From assembly GCA_022839625.1 (NCBI GenBank), contig JALHJL010000076.1:1-14762 (forward strand): a DNA stretch of 14,762 bases. Reading direction: 5' to 3'. Shown here in pieces: positions 7,690 to 14,386 of this stretch. Below the pieces are notes generated by a model. It was given only the letters and a program-made list of their open reading frames with translations, had not been told where the DNA came from and made no database searches. Position numbers and translations under genes: made by a program. Every line of letters begins with the position of its first letter. Position 1 is the stretch's first letter. The DNA is from Phycisphaerales bacterium (GTDB taxonomy: Bacteria; Planctomycetota; Phycisphaerae; UBA1845; Fen-1342).

Positions 7690-8302
7690 AGTCATCGCCG
7701 GTGTGCTCGTCGGCGGCCAAAGCCTGCGTATGGGCCGCGCCAAGGCCCTGTTGCCGCACCCCTGCGCCCCGACCTTTCTGGAACATGTCGTGCGTGTGGC
7801 CCAGCGTGTCGTACCCGAGGTCGTTCTGCTGGGTACCCTGGACCCGCTGCCGACAGCCCTGCACCACCTGCCGCGTCTCGCCGACGCCCCGCCGAACCGC
7901 GGCCCCCTGGCGGGACTTTGCAGCGCTCTGGAGGCCGCCAAAGACCATTGGGTCCTGCTGCTCGCGTGCGACCTGGGTTGGCTAGGACCGGAGGTGCTTC
8001 GGTGGCTGCTCCGGCATAGCTCGCCCAACGTTGACGCCGTGGCGTTCGCCCGGGAGGGCAACCGCGCCGCGTATCACACCTGTTGCGCGTTGTACCATCC
8101 GCGCATTCGGCCGGTGGTCACGCACGAGTTGGCGCACGGCAGCGCCAGCTTGCACGCGGTTCTCCAGGCCGCATCCGTTCGTATATTGACTCCGGGCGCC
8201 GAATGCGCGCGGCAACTTGCCAACGTGAACACGCCGGAGGATCTGGCGCAACTGCTCACCCACGCCGCGCCCACGCACGAATCACCCGAGTCCACAAGAT
8301 GA
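7673..8302 (+). CDS. mobA: Molybdenum cofactor guanylyltransferase MobA
   Basis: 209-residue nucleotidyltransferase, expected to join GMP to Mo-molybdopterin and so make the bis-MGD cofactor required by the catalytic subunit upstream. The N-terminal nucleotide-binding loop is clear: GVLVGGQSLRMGRAKALLP (residues 10-28). A second motif, LLACDLGWLGPEVL, contains the metal-binding-type Asp. The ATG at 7673 has GGAG at 7664-7667 and puts the loop at the usual distance from the N-terminus; an upstream in-frame start at 7628 lies inside the MOSC gene. The related CTP-dependent MocA is an alternative, but a bis-MGD enzyme in the same operon favours MobA. The stop overlaps the next start (ATGA). Confidence 0.9.
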   Translation: MRPHPEVIAGVLVGGQSLRMGRAKALLPHPCAPTFLEHVVRVAQRVVPEVVLLGTLDPLPTALHHLPRLADAPPNRGPLAGLCSALEAAKDHWVLLLACDLGWLGPEVLRWLLRHSSPNVDAVAFAREGNRAAYHTCCALYHPRIRPVVTHELAHGSASLHAVLQAASVRILTPGAECARQLANVNTPEDLAQLLTHAAPTHESPESTR

Positions 8303-9459
8303 AACGTGACTGGATCCGCTTCGATCGCCACGAACTGGCCGGGAGCTTCGGCGACGTCGGCACCGATTTGCCGTTGTTGGTGGGCATGATCGCGGCCGCC
8401 GGGCTGGATGCGGCCAGCGTGTTTGCGGTCTTCGGCCTGCTGCAAATCCTGACCGGCGTGCTTTACGGCATGCCGATGCCGGTGCAGCCGCTGAAGGTGA
8501 TGGCGGTGCTGGTAATCGCGCAGCGCGTTCCAGGCGAAGCGCTCTACGGCGCGGGGCTCGCGATCGGCGTCACCGTTCTGCTGCTCAGTTTCACCGGCGC
8601 GCTGGAACGGCTGGCACGGATAATTCCGCATTGCGTCGTACGCGGTGTGCAGCTCGGACTGGGCCTGTCACTGGCGACTCTGGCGCTGCGGCAATACGTT
8701 CCCGCTCAAGGTGCCGCCGGATGGGGATTGGCCGCGGCCGGCTTCGTTGTCATGCTGGCACTGAGGGGCAACCGCCGCACGCCGGCCGGACTGGTGCTCA
8801 TCACACTGGGTGTGATCTACGCGCTAGTTTGGCGCGTGGACGGGTCAGCCATCATGACGGGGGCGGGGCTGCGGCTACCGCAGATCCACCTGCCGGGCTG
8901 GAGCGACATCGTCACGGGGGCGGTGGTGTTGGCGTTGCCGCAGTTGCCGCTGTCTCTGTCCAACTCCCTGATCGCGACGCGGCAGACGGTCGCCGACTTG
9001 TTTCCGCACCGGTCGCTCCAGATTCGCAAGCTGGGACTAACCTACGGCTTCATCAACCTCATCGCGCCGCTGTTCGGTGGTGTGCCGGCCTGTCACGGCT
9101 GCGGCGGGCTGGCCGGGCACTATGCCTTCGGAGCGCGAACCGGCGGCTCCGTTGTTATCTACGGCGCGGCGTTCGTGCTGCTGGGGCTTCTGCTGGGTGG
9201 CGTCGCGGCCCAAGTGGTTGAAATGCTCCCACTGCCGGTTCTGGGGGTCGTGCTCGTGTTCGAGGGGTTGGTGCTCATGCGATTGGTGAGCGACATCGCC
9301 CACTCGCCGCGCGACTTGACGATCGCGCTGCTTGTCGCGATTGTGGCCGTGAGCCTCCCGCAGGGCTTCCTCGTCGGCTTGGTCGTCGGCACGTTGCTGT
9401 ACTATTTGGCCACGCGGCTGCCGGCTTTACAGACCGCCATGCGAACGGAATCCGCATAA
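8299..9459 (+). CDS. MOT1-type molybdate transporter (SulP-related permease)
   Basis: 386-residue inner-membrane permease with about ten to twelve hydrophobic segments. The N-terminal ELAGSFGDVGTDLPLLVG and the central stretch PACHGCGGLAGHYAFGARTGG (about residues 264-284) are the two signature regions of the MOT1 family. Plant and algal members of that family are high-affinity molybdate transporters, and bacterial members are usually called sulfate/molybdate permeases. Placement between mobA and moeA makes molybdate the likely substrate. It may do the job of an ABC importer, since no modABC genes are in the window. The start overlaps the mobA stop by four bases; the frame is open upstream inside mobA but the family's N-terminus begins here. 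Confidence 0.85.
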   Translation: MKRDWIRFDRHELAGSFGDVGTDLPLLVGMIAAAGLDAASVFAVFGLLQILTGVLYGMPMPVQPLKVMAVLVIAQRVPGEALYGAGLAIGVTVLLLSFTGALERLARIIPHCVVRGVQLGLGLSLATLALRQYVPAQGAAGWGLAAAGFVVMLALRGNRRTPAGLVLITLGVIYALVWRVDGSAIMTGAGLRLPQIHLPGWSDIVTGAVVLALPQLPLSLSNSLIATRQTVADLFPHRSLQIRKLGLTYGFINLIAPLFGGVPACHGCGGLAGHYAFGARTGGSVVIYGAAFVLLGLLLGGVAAQVVEMLPLPVLGVVLVFEGLVLMRLVSDIAHSPRDLTIALLVAIVAVSLPQGFLVGLVVGTLLYYLATRLPALQTAMRTESA

Positions 9460-9493
9460 GCATCCTGCAACCGCGCGCCGTAAGCGTACACCG

Positions 9494-10693
9494 GTGAACG
9501 CCATGCTGACTCTCGCTGCCGCCCGTGAACTGCTGTCCGCCGAAGCGCGACCGCTGCCCACCGTCACCGTGTCCCTGGAGAACGCGGTCGGCTGCCGGCT
9601 CGTGGAGGCTCCTTGTGCCGACATTGACTTGCCGCCGGCCGACGTCTCGGTCATGGACGGCTACGCGGTGCGGGCCACGGACGTCGCCGCGGGCTGTCGT
9701 CTGCCGGTGGTGGCCGAGGTCCGCGCTGAACAGCCGCCCGCGCTGCTTCCTCCAGGGACGGCGGCGCGCATCTTCACCGGCGCGACGATTCCGGCGGGAG
9801 CCGATGCCGTCATTCCCCAGGAGCAGGCGACACGCCGCTCTGATGGTACCGTCGAACTGGCGCCGGTTGAACCGGGCGCCTTTGTCCGCCGCCAAGGCGA
9901 ACTCTGTCGCGTCGGGGCCGTGCTGGCCAGCCCGGGGGATGAAGTCACGCCTCAGCTCGTCGCCTTGCTCGCCGCGGCGGGAGCCAGCCAGATACAGGTC
10001 GTGCCTCGCGCGCGGGTGGCCGTGTTGTCCACGGGTTCCGAGCTCGTGCCTATTGATAAGCGGCCCGCGCCCGGCCAAATCCGCGATTCAAACGGGGCCA
10101 TGCTGGCCGCTCTGGCCCAGCGGGCCCGTTTTCCGGTAACGCTGGTGTCGCATGCGCCCGACGAACCAGACGCCCTGCGCGCCGCGCTCGAACATGCCTT
10201 GAGCACCGCCGACCTCGTGCTGACATCGGGTGGGGTTTCCGTCGGCGACCATGACCTCGTGCCGCAAACGCTGGAATGCGCAGGGGCGCAGCTCCTTTTC
10301 CATCGCGTCAGCATAAAGCCGGGTAAACCGATTCTCGCGGCGCGTCGTGGCCCCGCGTGGGTCCTGGGTCTCCCGGGAAACCCAGTCTCCGCCTTGGTCG
10401 GCTGGCGGCTGTTCGGCCGCCAACTCGGCCAGGCACTTTCCGGCGTCCCGGGGGCGCTCAACGAGCAGCCGGAAACAGGGACGCTGGCGCAACCGGCAAT
10501 TAACGACGGCACGCGGATGATCTTCGCACCGGCGCAACTCCAGCCGGGGCTTCCCCTGCCCGCGGTGCACATTCTGACGTGGAGAGGATCGCACGACGTG
10601 GTGGCCGTCGCCCGTGCGTCGATCCTCGCGCAACTGGACGCCGAGATTCGTCTATCGCCGGAAAACCGGGTACCTTTCTATCGCCTGGATTGA
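9494..10693 (+). CDS. moeA: Molybdopterin molybdenumtransferase MoeA
   Basis: 399-residue enzyme that inserts molybdate into adenylylated molybdopterin. Recognisable motifs in order: SVMDGYAVRA (near 51-60), ARIFTGATIPAGADAVIPQE (near 90-109), VLSTGSELV (near 177-185), LTSGGVSVGDHDLV, SIKPGKPI and LGLPGNPVSA. Length is normal for the family. GTG at 9494 is the longest start; ATG at 9503 three codons later is equally possible, and neither has a strong ribosome binding site, so translation may depend on ribosomes arriving from upstream. It lies 34 bases after the molybdate permease gene, joining uptake and insertion of Mo. Confidence 0.95.
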   Translation: MNAMLTLAAARELLSAEARPLPTVTVSLENAVGCRLVEAPCADIDLPPADVSVMDGYAVRATDVAAGCRLPVVAEVRAEQPPALLPPGTAARIFTGATIPAGADAVIPQEQATRRSDGTVELAPVEPGAFVRRQGELCRVGAVLASPGDEVTPQLVALLAAAGASQIQVVPRARVAVLSTGSELVPIDKRPAPGQIRDSNGAMLAALAQRARFPVTLVSHAPDEPDALRAALEHALSTADLVLTSGGVSVGDHDLVPQTLECAGAQLLFHRVSIKPGKPILAARRGPAWVLGLPGNPVSALVGWRLFGRQLGQALSGVPGALNEQPETGTLAQPAINDGTRMIFAPAQLQPGLPLPAVHILTWRGSHDVVAVARASILAQLDAEIRLSPENRVPFYRLD

Positions 10694-10723
10694 CTGCGAG
10701 TCCTGCCGTGTGAAGGAGCAAAC

Positions 10724-11221
10724 ATGGCTGACCTGACACACCTGGACGATGCCGGCCGAGCTCGCATGGTTGATGTCGGTGACAAGTCGGTGACGCCCCG
10801 CCGGGCGGTCGCGGAGGCCGTTCTGGTCACTGGCCCCGAGGTGATGGCCGCGGTCGCCGGCGGTCAGACGCCGAAGGGCAACGTCTTTGAGACCGCCCGG
10901 CTGGCCGGGATTATGGCCGCCAAACGCACCGCCGACCTCATCCCGCTGTGTCACTCATTGACTCTCGATCATGTCGCGGTCGAATTCGAAAGCGGCCCGG
11001 ATCGGATTCGCATCGTCGCGACCGCGGCCACGCGCGCCACGACGGGCATCGAGATGGAAGCTCTCACCGCCGCGGCCATCGCAGGCCTCACGCTGTACGA
11101 CATGCTCAAGGCCCTCTCGCGCACAATGGTGTTGCAGCAGGTGCGGCTGCTCAGCAAATCAGGCGGACGCTCCGGGACGTACCAAGCGCCCGAAAGCCCC
11201 GTATCGCAGGAGGCCCACTGA
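10724..11221 (+). CDS. moaC: Cyclic pyranopterin monophosphate synthase MoaC
   Basis: 165-residue enzyme that completes the rearrangement begun by MoaA to give cyclic pyranopterin monophosphate. MVDVGDKSVTPRRAVA (15-30), KGNVFETARLAGIMAAKRT (51-69), LIPLCHSLTLDHV (72-84), TTGIEMEALTAAAIAGLTLY (106-125) and LLSKSGGRSG (142-151) match the family in order. Lys51 and His77 lie at the positions of active-site residues known for E. coli MoaC. AAGGAG at 10713-10718 is a good ribosome binding site, five bases from ATG. The stop overlaps the next start by one base (TGATG). Confidence 0.96.
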   Translation: MADLTHLDDAGRARMVDVGDKSVTPRRAVAEAVLVTGPEVMAAVAGGQTPKGNVFETARLAGIMAAKRTADLIPLCHSLTLDHVAVEFESGPDRIRIVATAATRATTGIEMEALTAAAIAGLTLYDMLKALSRTMVLQQVRLLSKSGGRSGTYQAPESPVSQEAH

Positions 11222-12225
11222 TGCCAGCCGGAGAAGTCCTGCATGTTTGCGTTTCAGACCGCAAGGGCACGGCGAAGTCCCCCGTGCCGGGGGCGATCTT
11301 GCGGGAAGACCACGGCCTCGAAGGCGACGCGCACGCCGGCCCCGGACACCGCCAGGTCAGCCTGCTGTCCGACGCGGACATCGAAACCATGCGGGCCCGC
11401 GGTCTGAGCCTGCAACCCGGGGCGTTCGGCGAAAACCTGGTCGTCGCCGGCGTCGCCCTGGACAAGTTGGGCATCGGCACACGCCTGCGGATCGGCCCCA
11501 CCGAGCTTGAAATCACGCAGATCGGCAAGGTGTGCCACCAGCGCTGCGCGATCTTCCACCAGGCGGGAGATTGCATCATGCCGCGGGCCGGACTGTTTGC
11601 CCGTGTTGTGACCGGTGGCGCAGTCACGAGCGGCGTGCCGGTTGCCGTCGATCGGCTCGTCCCGCGCGAGGTTATCCAAGCGGCCGTGCTGACGGTTTCT
11701 GACCGCTGTGCGGCGGGTGTCATGCAGGACACAGCGGGGCCGGCCGTAAGTTCCCTCCTGGGGCAGGAACTGCGGGCAAGAGTGGCCGCGTCGTCCATTG
11801 TCCCCGACGAGTCCGAGGCAATCGCGAGTGCTTTGCGCGAATCCGTCGAACGCGGGCTTGACCTCGTGATCACCGTCGGCGGCACCGGCTGCGGCCCACG
11901 CGATGTGACACCCGAGGCAACGCGTACCGTGATTGCCCGCGAAGTCCCGGGACTCGCGGAAGCCATGCGCGCGGCGTCTGTTCGACAAGCGCCACATGCC
12001 TTGTTGCAGCGCGGCATCTGCGGCATTGCCGAAGCCACCATGATTCTCAACCTGCCGGGCAGTGAGCAAGGCGCTACCGATAACCTGGCCGCCATCCTGC
12101 CTATCATTCCGCATGCCGTGGAACTACTGCGCGGCCAAACAACCCACACCCAAGCGCCGCGGAACGTGATCTCAACGCCGCCGGTTGCGGCCCCCAGGGA
12201 CGAAGTCTACCCCGGACGAAAGTGA
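11221..12225 (+). CDS. MOSC-MogA/MoaB fusion protein (molybdopterin adenylyltransferase with sulfur-carrier domain)
   Basis: 334-residue two-domain protein. Residues 1-147 are a MOSC domain with GAFGENLVVAGV (67-78) and a cysteine-rich signature around Cys105, Cys109 and Cys118 ending in GLFARVVTGG (124-133). Residues about 153-305 are a MogA/MoaB domain with AAVLTVSDRCAAG (154-166), ITVGGTGCGPRDVTPEAT (217-234) and ILNLPGS (275-281), the layout of enzymes that adenylylate molybdopterin before Mo insertion by MoeA. The last 30 residues are a Pro-rich tail with no recognised domain. ATG 11221 overlaps the moaC stop; the same frame is open far upstream but within moaC. Such fusions are known in other bacteria. 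It is the last gene of the cluster and gives the operon its second MOSC domain. Confidence 0.92.
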   Translation: MPAGEVLHVCVSDRKGTAKSPVPGAILREDHGLEGDAHAGPGHRQVSLLSDADIETMRARGLSLQPGAFGENLVVAGVALDKLGIGTRLRIGPTELEITQIGKVCHQRCAIFHQAGDCIMPRAGLFARVVTGGAVTSGVPVAVDRLVPREVIQAAVLTVSDRCAAGVMQDTAGPAVSSLLGQELRARVAASSIVPDESEAIASALRESVERGLDLVITVGGTGCGPRDVTPEATRTVIAREVPGLAEAMRAASVRQAPHALLQRGICGIAEATMILNLPGSEQGATDNLAAILPIIPHAVELLRGQTTHTQAPRNVISTPPVAAPRDEVYPGRK

Positions 12226-12285
12226 CTGGAACGCTTCACTCGAACGTCCGGCGGTTCATCAGCGATTTCCGGTGCGCTCTCGTGG

Positions 12286-12313
12286 CCGCCACAGCTTGCG
12301 CTGTAAACGGCGG
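12286..12313 (+). terminator. Stem-loop at the end of the operon, across the element junction
   Basis: ACAGC (12291-12295) and GCTGT (12300-12304) pair around a TTGC loop. CCGCC (12286-12290) and GGCGG (12309-12313) can extend the stem with a four-base bulge. It lies 60-90 bases after the last stop codon but has no T-tract, so a terminator role is weakly supported. Half of the stem belongs to the inverted-repeat element end, so it exists only because of the junction. Confidence 0.2.
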
Positions 12314-12407
12314 TTGAAAAGTGCAGCGCCTGGCGGGTGAAAAGTGCAGCGCTGAAGGGTTTAGGATAGAGGTTGAAGGGAAGGGTGTCGAGGGGGCGCA
12401 GGGGTTC
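12302..12407 (+). repeat. Right copy of 106-base inverted repeat, IS21-like element end
   Basis: Starts TGTAAACGGCGG and matches the reverse complement of 2-107 at 98 of 106 positions with no gap. It contains direct repeats at 12309-12329 (GGCGGTTGAAAAGTGCAGCG) and 12332-12352 (GGCGGGTGAAAAGTGCAGCG), 20/21 identical at a 23-base step. In this copy the element reads rightward, away from the gene cluster, so both copies turn their outermost base towards the cluster. No istA or istB coding sequence follows, so this is a solo or eroded end. Confidence 0.75.
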
Positions 12408-12466
12408 GAGCGCAGAGGAGATGTCCGGGGGTTTTCGGGGGAGGGGAAGAAGCTCCAGGAAGGGGT

Positions 12467-12497
12467 GTGGGGGAACCTGCGAAGCCGGTTCCCCCAC
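12467..12497. other. Perfect 11-base-pair hairpin with overlapping alternative stem
   Basis: GTGGGGGAACC (12467-12477) and GGTTCCCCCAC (12487-12497) pair perfectly around a nine-base loop, TGCGAAGCC. The CCCCC at 12491-12495 can instead pair with GGGGG at 12500-12504, so two mutually exclusive structures are possible. No T-tract follows. It may be a structural part of the eroded element's non-coding end. Confidence 0.45.
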
Positions 12498-12603
12498 GAG
12501 GGGGGCCTGGGGGGAGGTTTACGGTCGCGGGCCATTACCCGGGCGGTGGTCGCCGGCCGCCCAGTTCCGCGGCGCCTCCGGGTTATGAGCCCGGCGAGCT
12601 AAT

Positions 12604-12623
12604 TTGGAGCGTTTTCGCTCCAA
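12604..12623. other. Perfect 8-base-pair stem with TTTT loop
   Basis: TTGGAGCG (12604-12611) pairs with CGCTCCAA (12616-12623) across TTTT. The form is terminator-like, but no T-run follows on either strand, and no gene clearly ends here. Function unknown. Confidence 0.4.
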
Positions 12624-12685
12624 CTCCCGAAATCACCGCTACTTGCAGAAGTGGCAAAGAGTTATCGCAGTTTTTCCACTGCTCC

Positions 12686-12709
12686 ACATGTGCAACATGT
12701 TGCACATGT
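12686..12709. repeat. Perfect 24-base palindrome
   Basis: The half ACATGTGCAACA at 12686-12697 is followed at once by its exact reverse complement at 12698-12709, with no spacer. This is far longer than expected by chance in a 15-kb window. A dimeric DNA-binding protein site or a recombination or cruciform site are possible readings; nothing in the sequence decides between them. Confidence 0.65.
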
Positions 12710-12748
12710 TGCACGCCAGAACGCCACAATTACGCCACAATTCTGGCG
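12695..12748. repeat. Two tandem duplications, one inside a stem-loop
   Basis: ACATGTTGC occurs twice head to tail (12695-12703 and 12704-12712), overlapping the right half of the palindrome. Directly after it, ACGCCACAATT occurs twice head to tail (12721-12731 and 12732-12742). The second pair is framed by CGCCAGAA (12714-12721) and TTCTGGCG (12741-12748), which are inverted copies of each other. The arrangement looks iteron-like, but no replication gene is nearby. Confidence 0.6.
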
Positions 12749-12974
12749 CGCTGTCAAAGGCGATTTCAGGGGGGGAGGTGAGAGGCGTGACGCGGGGACA
12801 AGGCCGCTTCCGAAGCGCACGCTTGTGGAGGCGCGGGCTTGAGACTGGTTGGCAGGGGCCGCGACTTCGCCGCGATGACGGGCGGCTGGTTGCCGATTGC
12901 TGGGCGGGCGGCCAGAATGTCGGAGGCTGCTCATTGCTGCTGTAACAACGCTCTTCATTCAGGGTTCATACGCC

Positions 12975-14066
12975 ATGCTGCGGTGGTTCTACGTCCTTGC
13001 TCATCTCCTTGTCGAGGCAGGCGCCGCTCGCCGGGAAGCCCGCATCCGGTTCCTCAAAGCTCAGGTTGAGGTCCTCCGCCGTAAGCTGGGCGGCAACCGG
13101 GTCATCCCGAGCCCGGACGACCGCGCTCGCCTGTTGGCGATTGGCCAGGAGCTCGGGCACAACGTCGCGGACGTGATCGGCATCGTCACGCCGCAGACGT
13201 ATTCTCGCTGGGTCGAGGAGTTGCGTACAGGCCGAAAGCCGAAGCGCGTTGGCCGGCCGAAGATCGCCCGCAACCTGCGCGAACTCGTGGCCCGCCTAGC
13301 GAAGCACAACCCGGGGTGGGGATACCGCCGGATCATCGGTGAGCTTCGGAAGCTGCGTCTTCGGATCGGCCGCTCATCGGTGCGCCGAATCCTCAAGGAT
13401 GAGGGCCTGACGCCCTCGCCGACACGCCGCGGACGCGCCGAAGAGACCGTCTGGCGCAAGTTCATCCGGCTGCACGTGAACGCGCTTACAGCCTGCGATT
13501 TCTTTACGAAGAACGTGATTACACCGCTGGGCGTGCGGGTCGCGTATTCCTTGGCGTTCATTCACGTCGGGACACGGAAGGTCTTCTTGAGCCCGCCCAC
13601 GTACCATCCGCACGAGCAGTGGGTCCAGCAGCAGGGCCGTAATCTGCTGATGTGGCTTGAGGATCAGAAGCTCGAAGCGCGGTTCCTCATCCATGACTGG
13701 GACACCAAGTTCTCGACTGCCTTTCGAGAGCTCTTTCGCAGCGCTGGTGTGCGGCCATTGCGAACTCCGAAGCTGGCGCCGGATGCGAATTCTTTCATCG
13801 AAAACTGGATCGGCGCCGCGAAAAGGGAAGCCCTCGACTACTTCATACGCTTCAGTCTGCAACATCTAGACTACATAGTAAGACAGTTCGTCGCGTTTTT
13901 TAACGAGCATCGCCCTCATCAGGGACTGGGCAACCGCACGCTACCGGCGGCTGCAGCGGGACCGCCGGAAGACTTGGCCATCGACCACGCACCGCAACTC
14001 GGCCGCGTCCGTTGCCAGCTGTTTCTGGGTGGACTGCTCCGGCATTATTATCGTGAGGCGGCCTGA
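12975..14066 (+). CDS. Integrase-core (rve/DDE) transposase of a planctomycete-type orphan family
   Basis: 363-residue protein with an N-terminal region containing a helix-turn-helix-like segment (about 58-84) and a second one with WGYRRIIGELRKL (115-127) and SSVRRILKDEGL (134-145), as in IS3/IS481-type transposases. The catalytic core has Asp175 (TACDFFT), Asp241 (IHDWDTKF) and Glu276 (ANSFIENW), with 34 residues between the last two, close to the usual D,D-35-E spacing. The end of the core has FFNEHRPHQGLGNRTL, typical of the integrase family. All three catalytic residues are present and the frame is intact, so it may be active. ATG 12975 is preferred; the frame is open upstream to 12897 but lacks family-like sequence there. 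No terminal repeats or target duplications were recognised. It is unlike an IS21 IstA in length and layout, so it does not explain the inverted repeats at the cluster edges. Confidence 0.85.
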   Translation: MLRWFYVLAHLLVEAGAARREARIRFLKAQVEVLRRKLGGNRVIPSPDDRARLLAIGQELGHNVADVIGIVTPQTYSRWVEELRTGRKPKRVGRPKIARNLRELVARLAKHNPGWGYRRIIGELRKLRLRIGRSSVRRILKDEGLTPSPTRRGRAEETVWRKFIRLHVNALTACDFFTKNVITPLGVRVAYSLAFIHVGTRKVFLSPPTYHPHEQWVQQQGRNLLMWLEDQKLEARFLIHDWDTKFSTAFRELFRSAGVRPLRTPKLAPDANSFIENWIGAAKREALDYFIRFSLQHLDYIVRQFVAFFNEHRPHQGLGNRTLPAAAAGPPEDLAIDHAPQLGRVRCQLFLGGLLRHYYREAA

Positions 14067-14386
14067 GCCATCTGGCCCTCGCCGCACATGTACGTTTTCA
14101 CTTGCGCGTGTCCGTTCATGGACGATTTCCGCGTGCGCCAGCGCCGCCCACAGTGCTCATCGCCATCCGATGAAGTGCGGTACCAGCATCAGCACGTGCG
14201 CAAAGTCACCCGCCGATGGAGTAGCAGGGAAGTGGCAACGTCTTGGCCCCCTTCTCGTGAACCTGCGCGCCTGCGCGCCTCCCACGTACCGCAAGGCTGC
14301 GTCCCACCTGCGTTACATCGGGACCCCAGGCGCACGTGGTTCCTTCGATCACAACGTCCGGCAAGCAGGCCCACCCCTCGTAACCT
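14067..14386. other. 320-base gap with no recognisable feature
   Basis: Lies between the transposase stop and the end of the minus-strand TPR gene. The only pattern I see is a short GC-rich tandem, CCTGCGCG twice at 14262-14277. The plus-strand open frames that cross it have no domain-like sequence and run antisense over the TPR gene. One end of the transposase element should lie here if that element is complete, but I cannot point to it. Confidence 0.4.

Larger units (their letters stand above)
12408..12974. other. Gene-free, repeat- and hairpin-rich stretch between element end and transposase
   Basis: About 570 bases in which I find no convincing gene; the short open frames here have low-complexity, Gly/Arg/Pro-rich translations and no recognisable domain. 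The first part (12408-12520) is strongly purine-rich on the plus strand. It holds the hairpins at 12467-12497 and 12604-12623, the palindrome at 12686-12709 and the tandem repeats at 12695-12742, listed separately. The last 200 bases before the transposase gene show nothing obvious; they may contain its promoter and one end of its element, but no inverted partner was found by eye. Confidence 0.5.

Noticed and set aside
110..12301. The word TTGCGC abuts the cluster side of both element ends (110-115 and 12296-12301), like a target duplication.
   Set aside because: Six bases is weak in GC-rich DNA. Spacing to the left terminus differs (two extra bases), and duplications of an inserted composite element should lie outside the ends, not inside.
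12207..12602. Short open frames on both strands across the right element end (for example minus 12207-12497, plus 12321-12602).
   Set aside because: They run through the inverted-repeat terminus and hairpins, and their translations are Pro/Gly/Arg-rich with no domain or good ribosome binding site.
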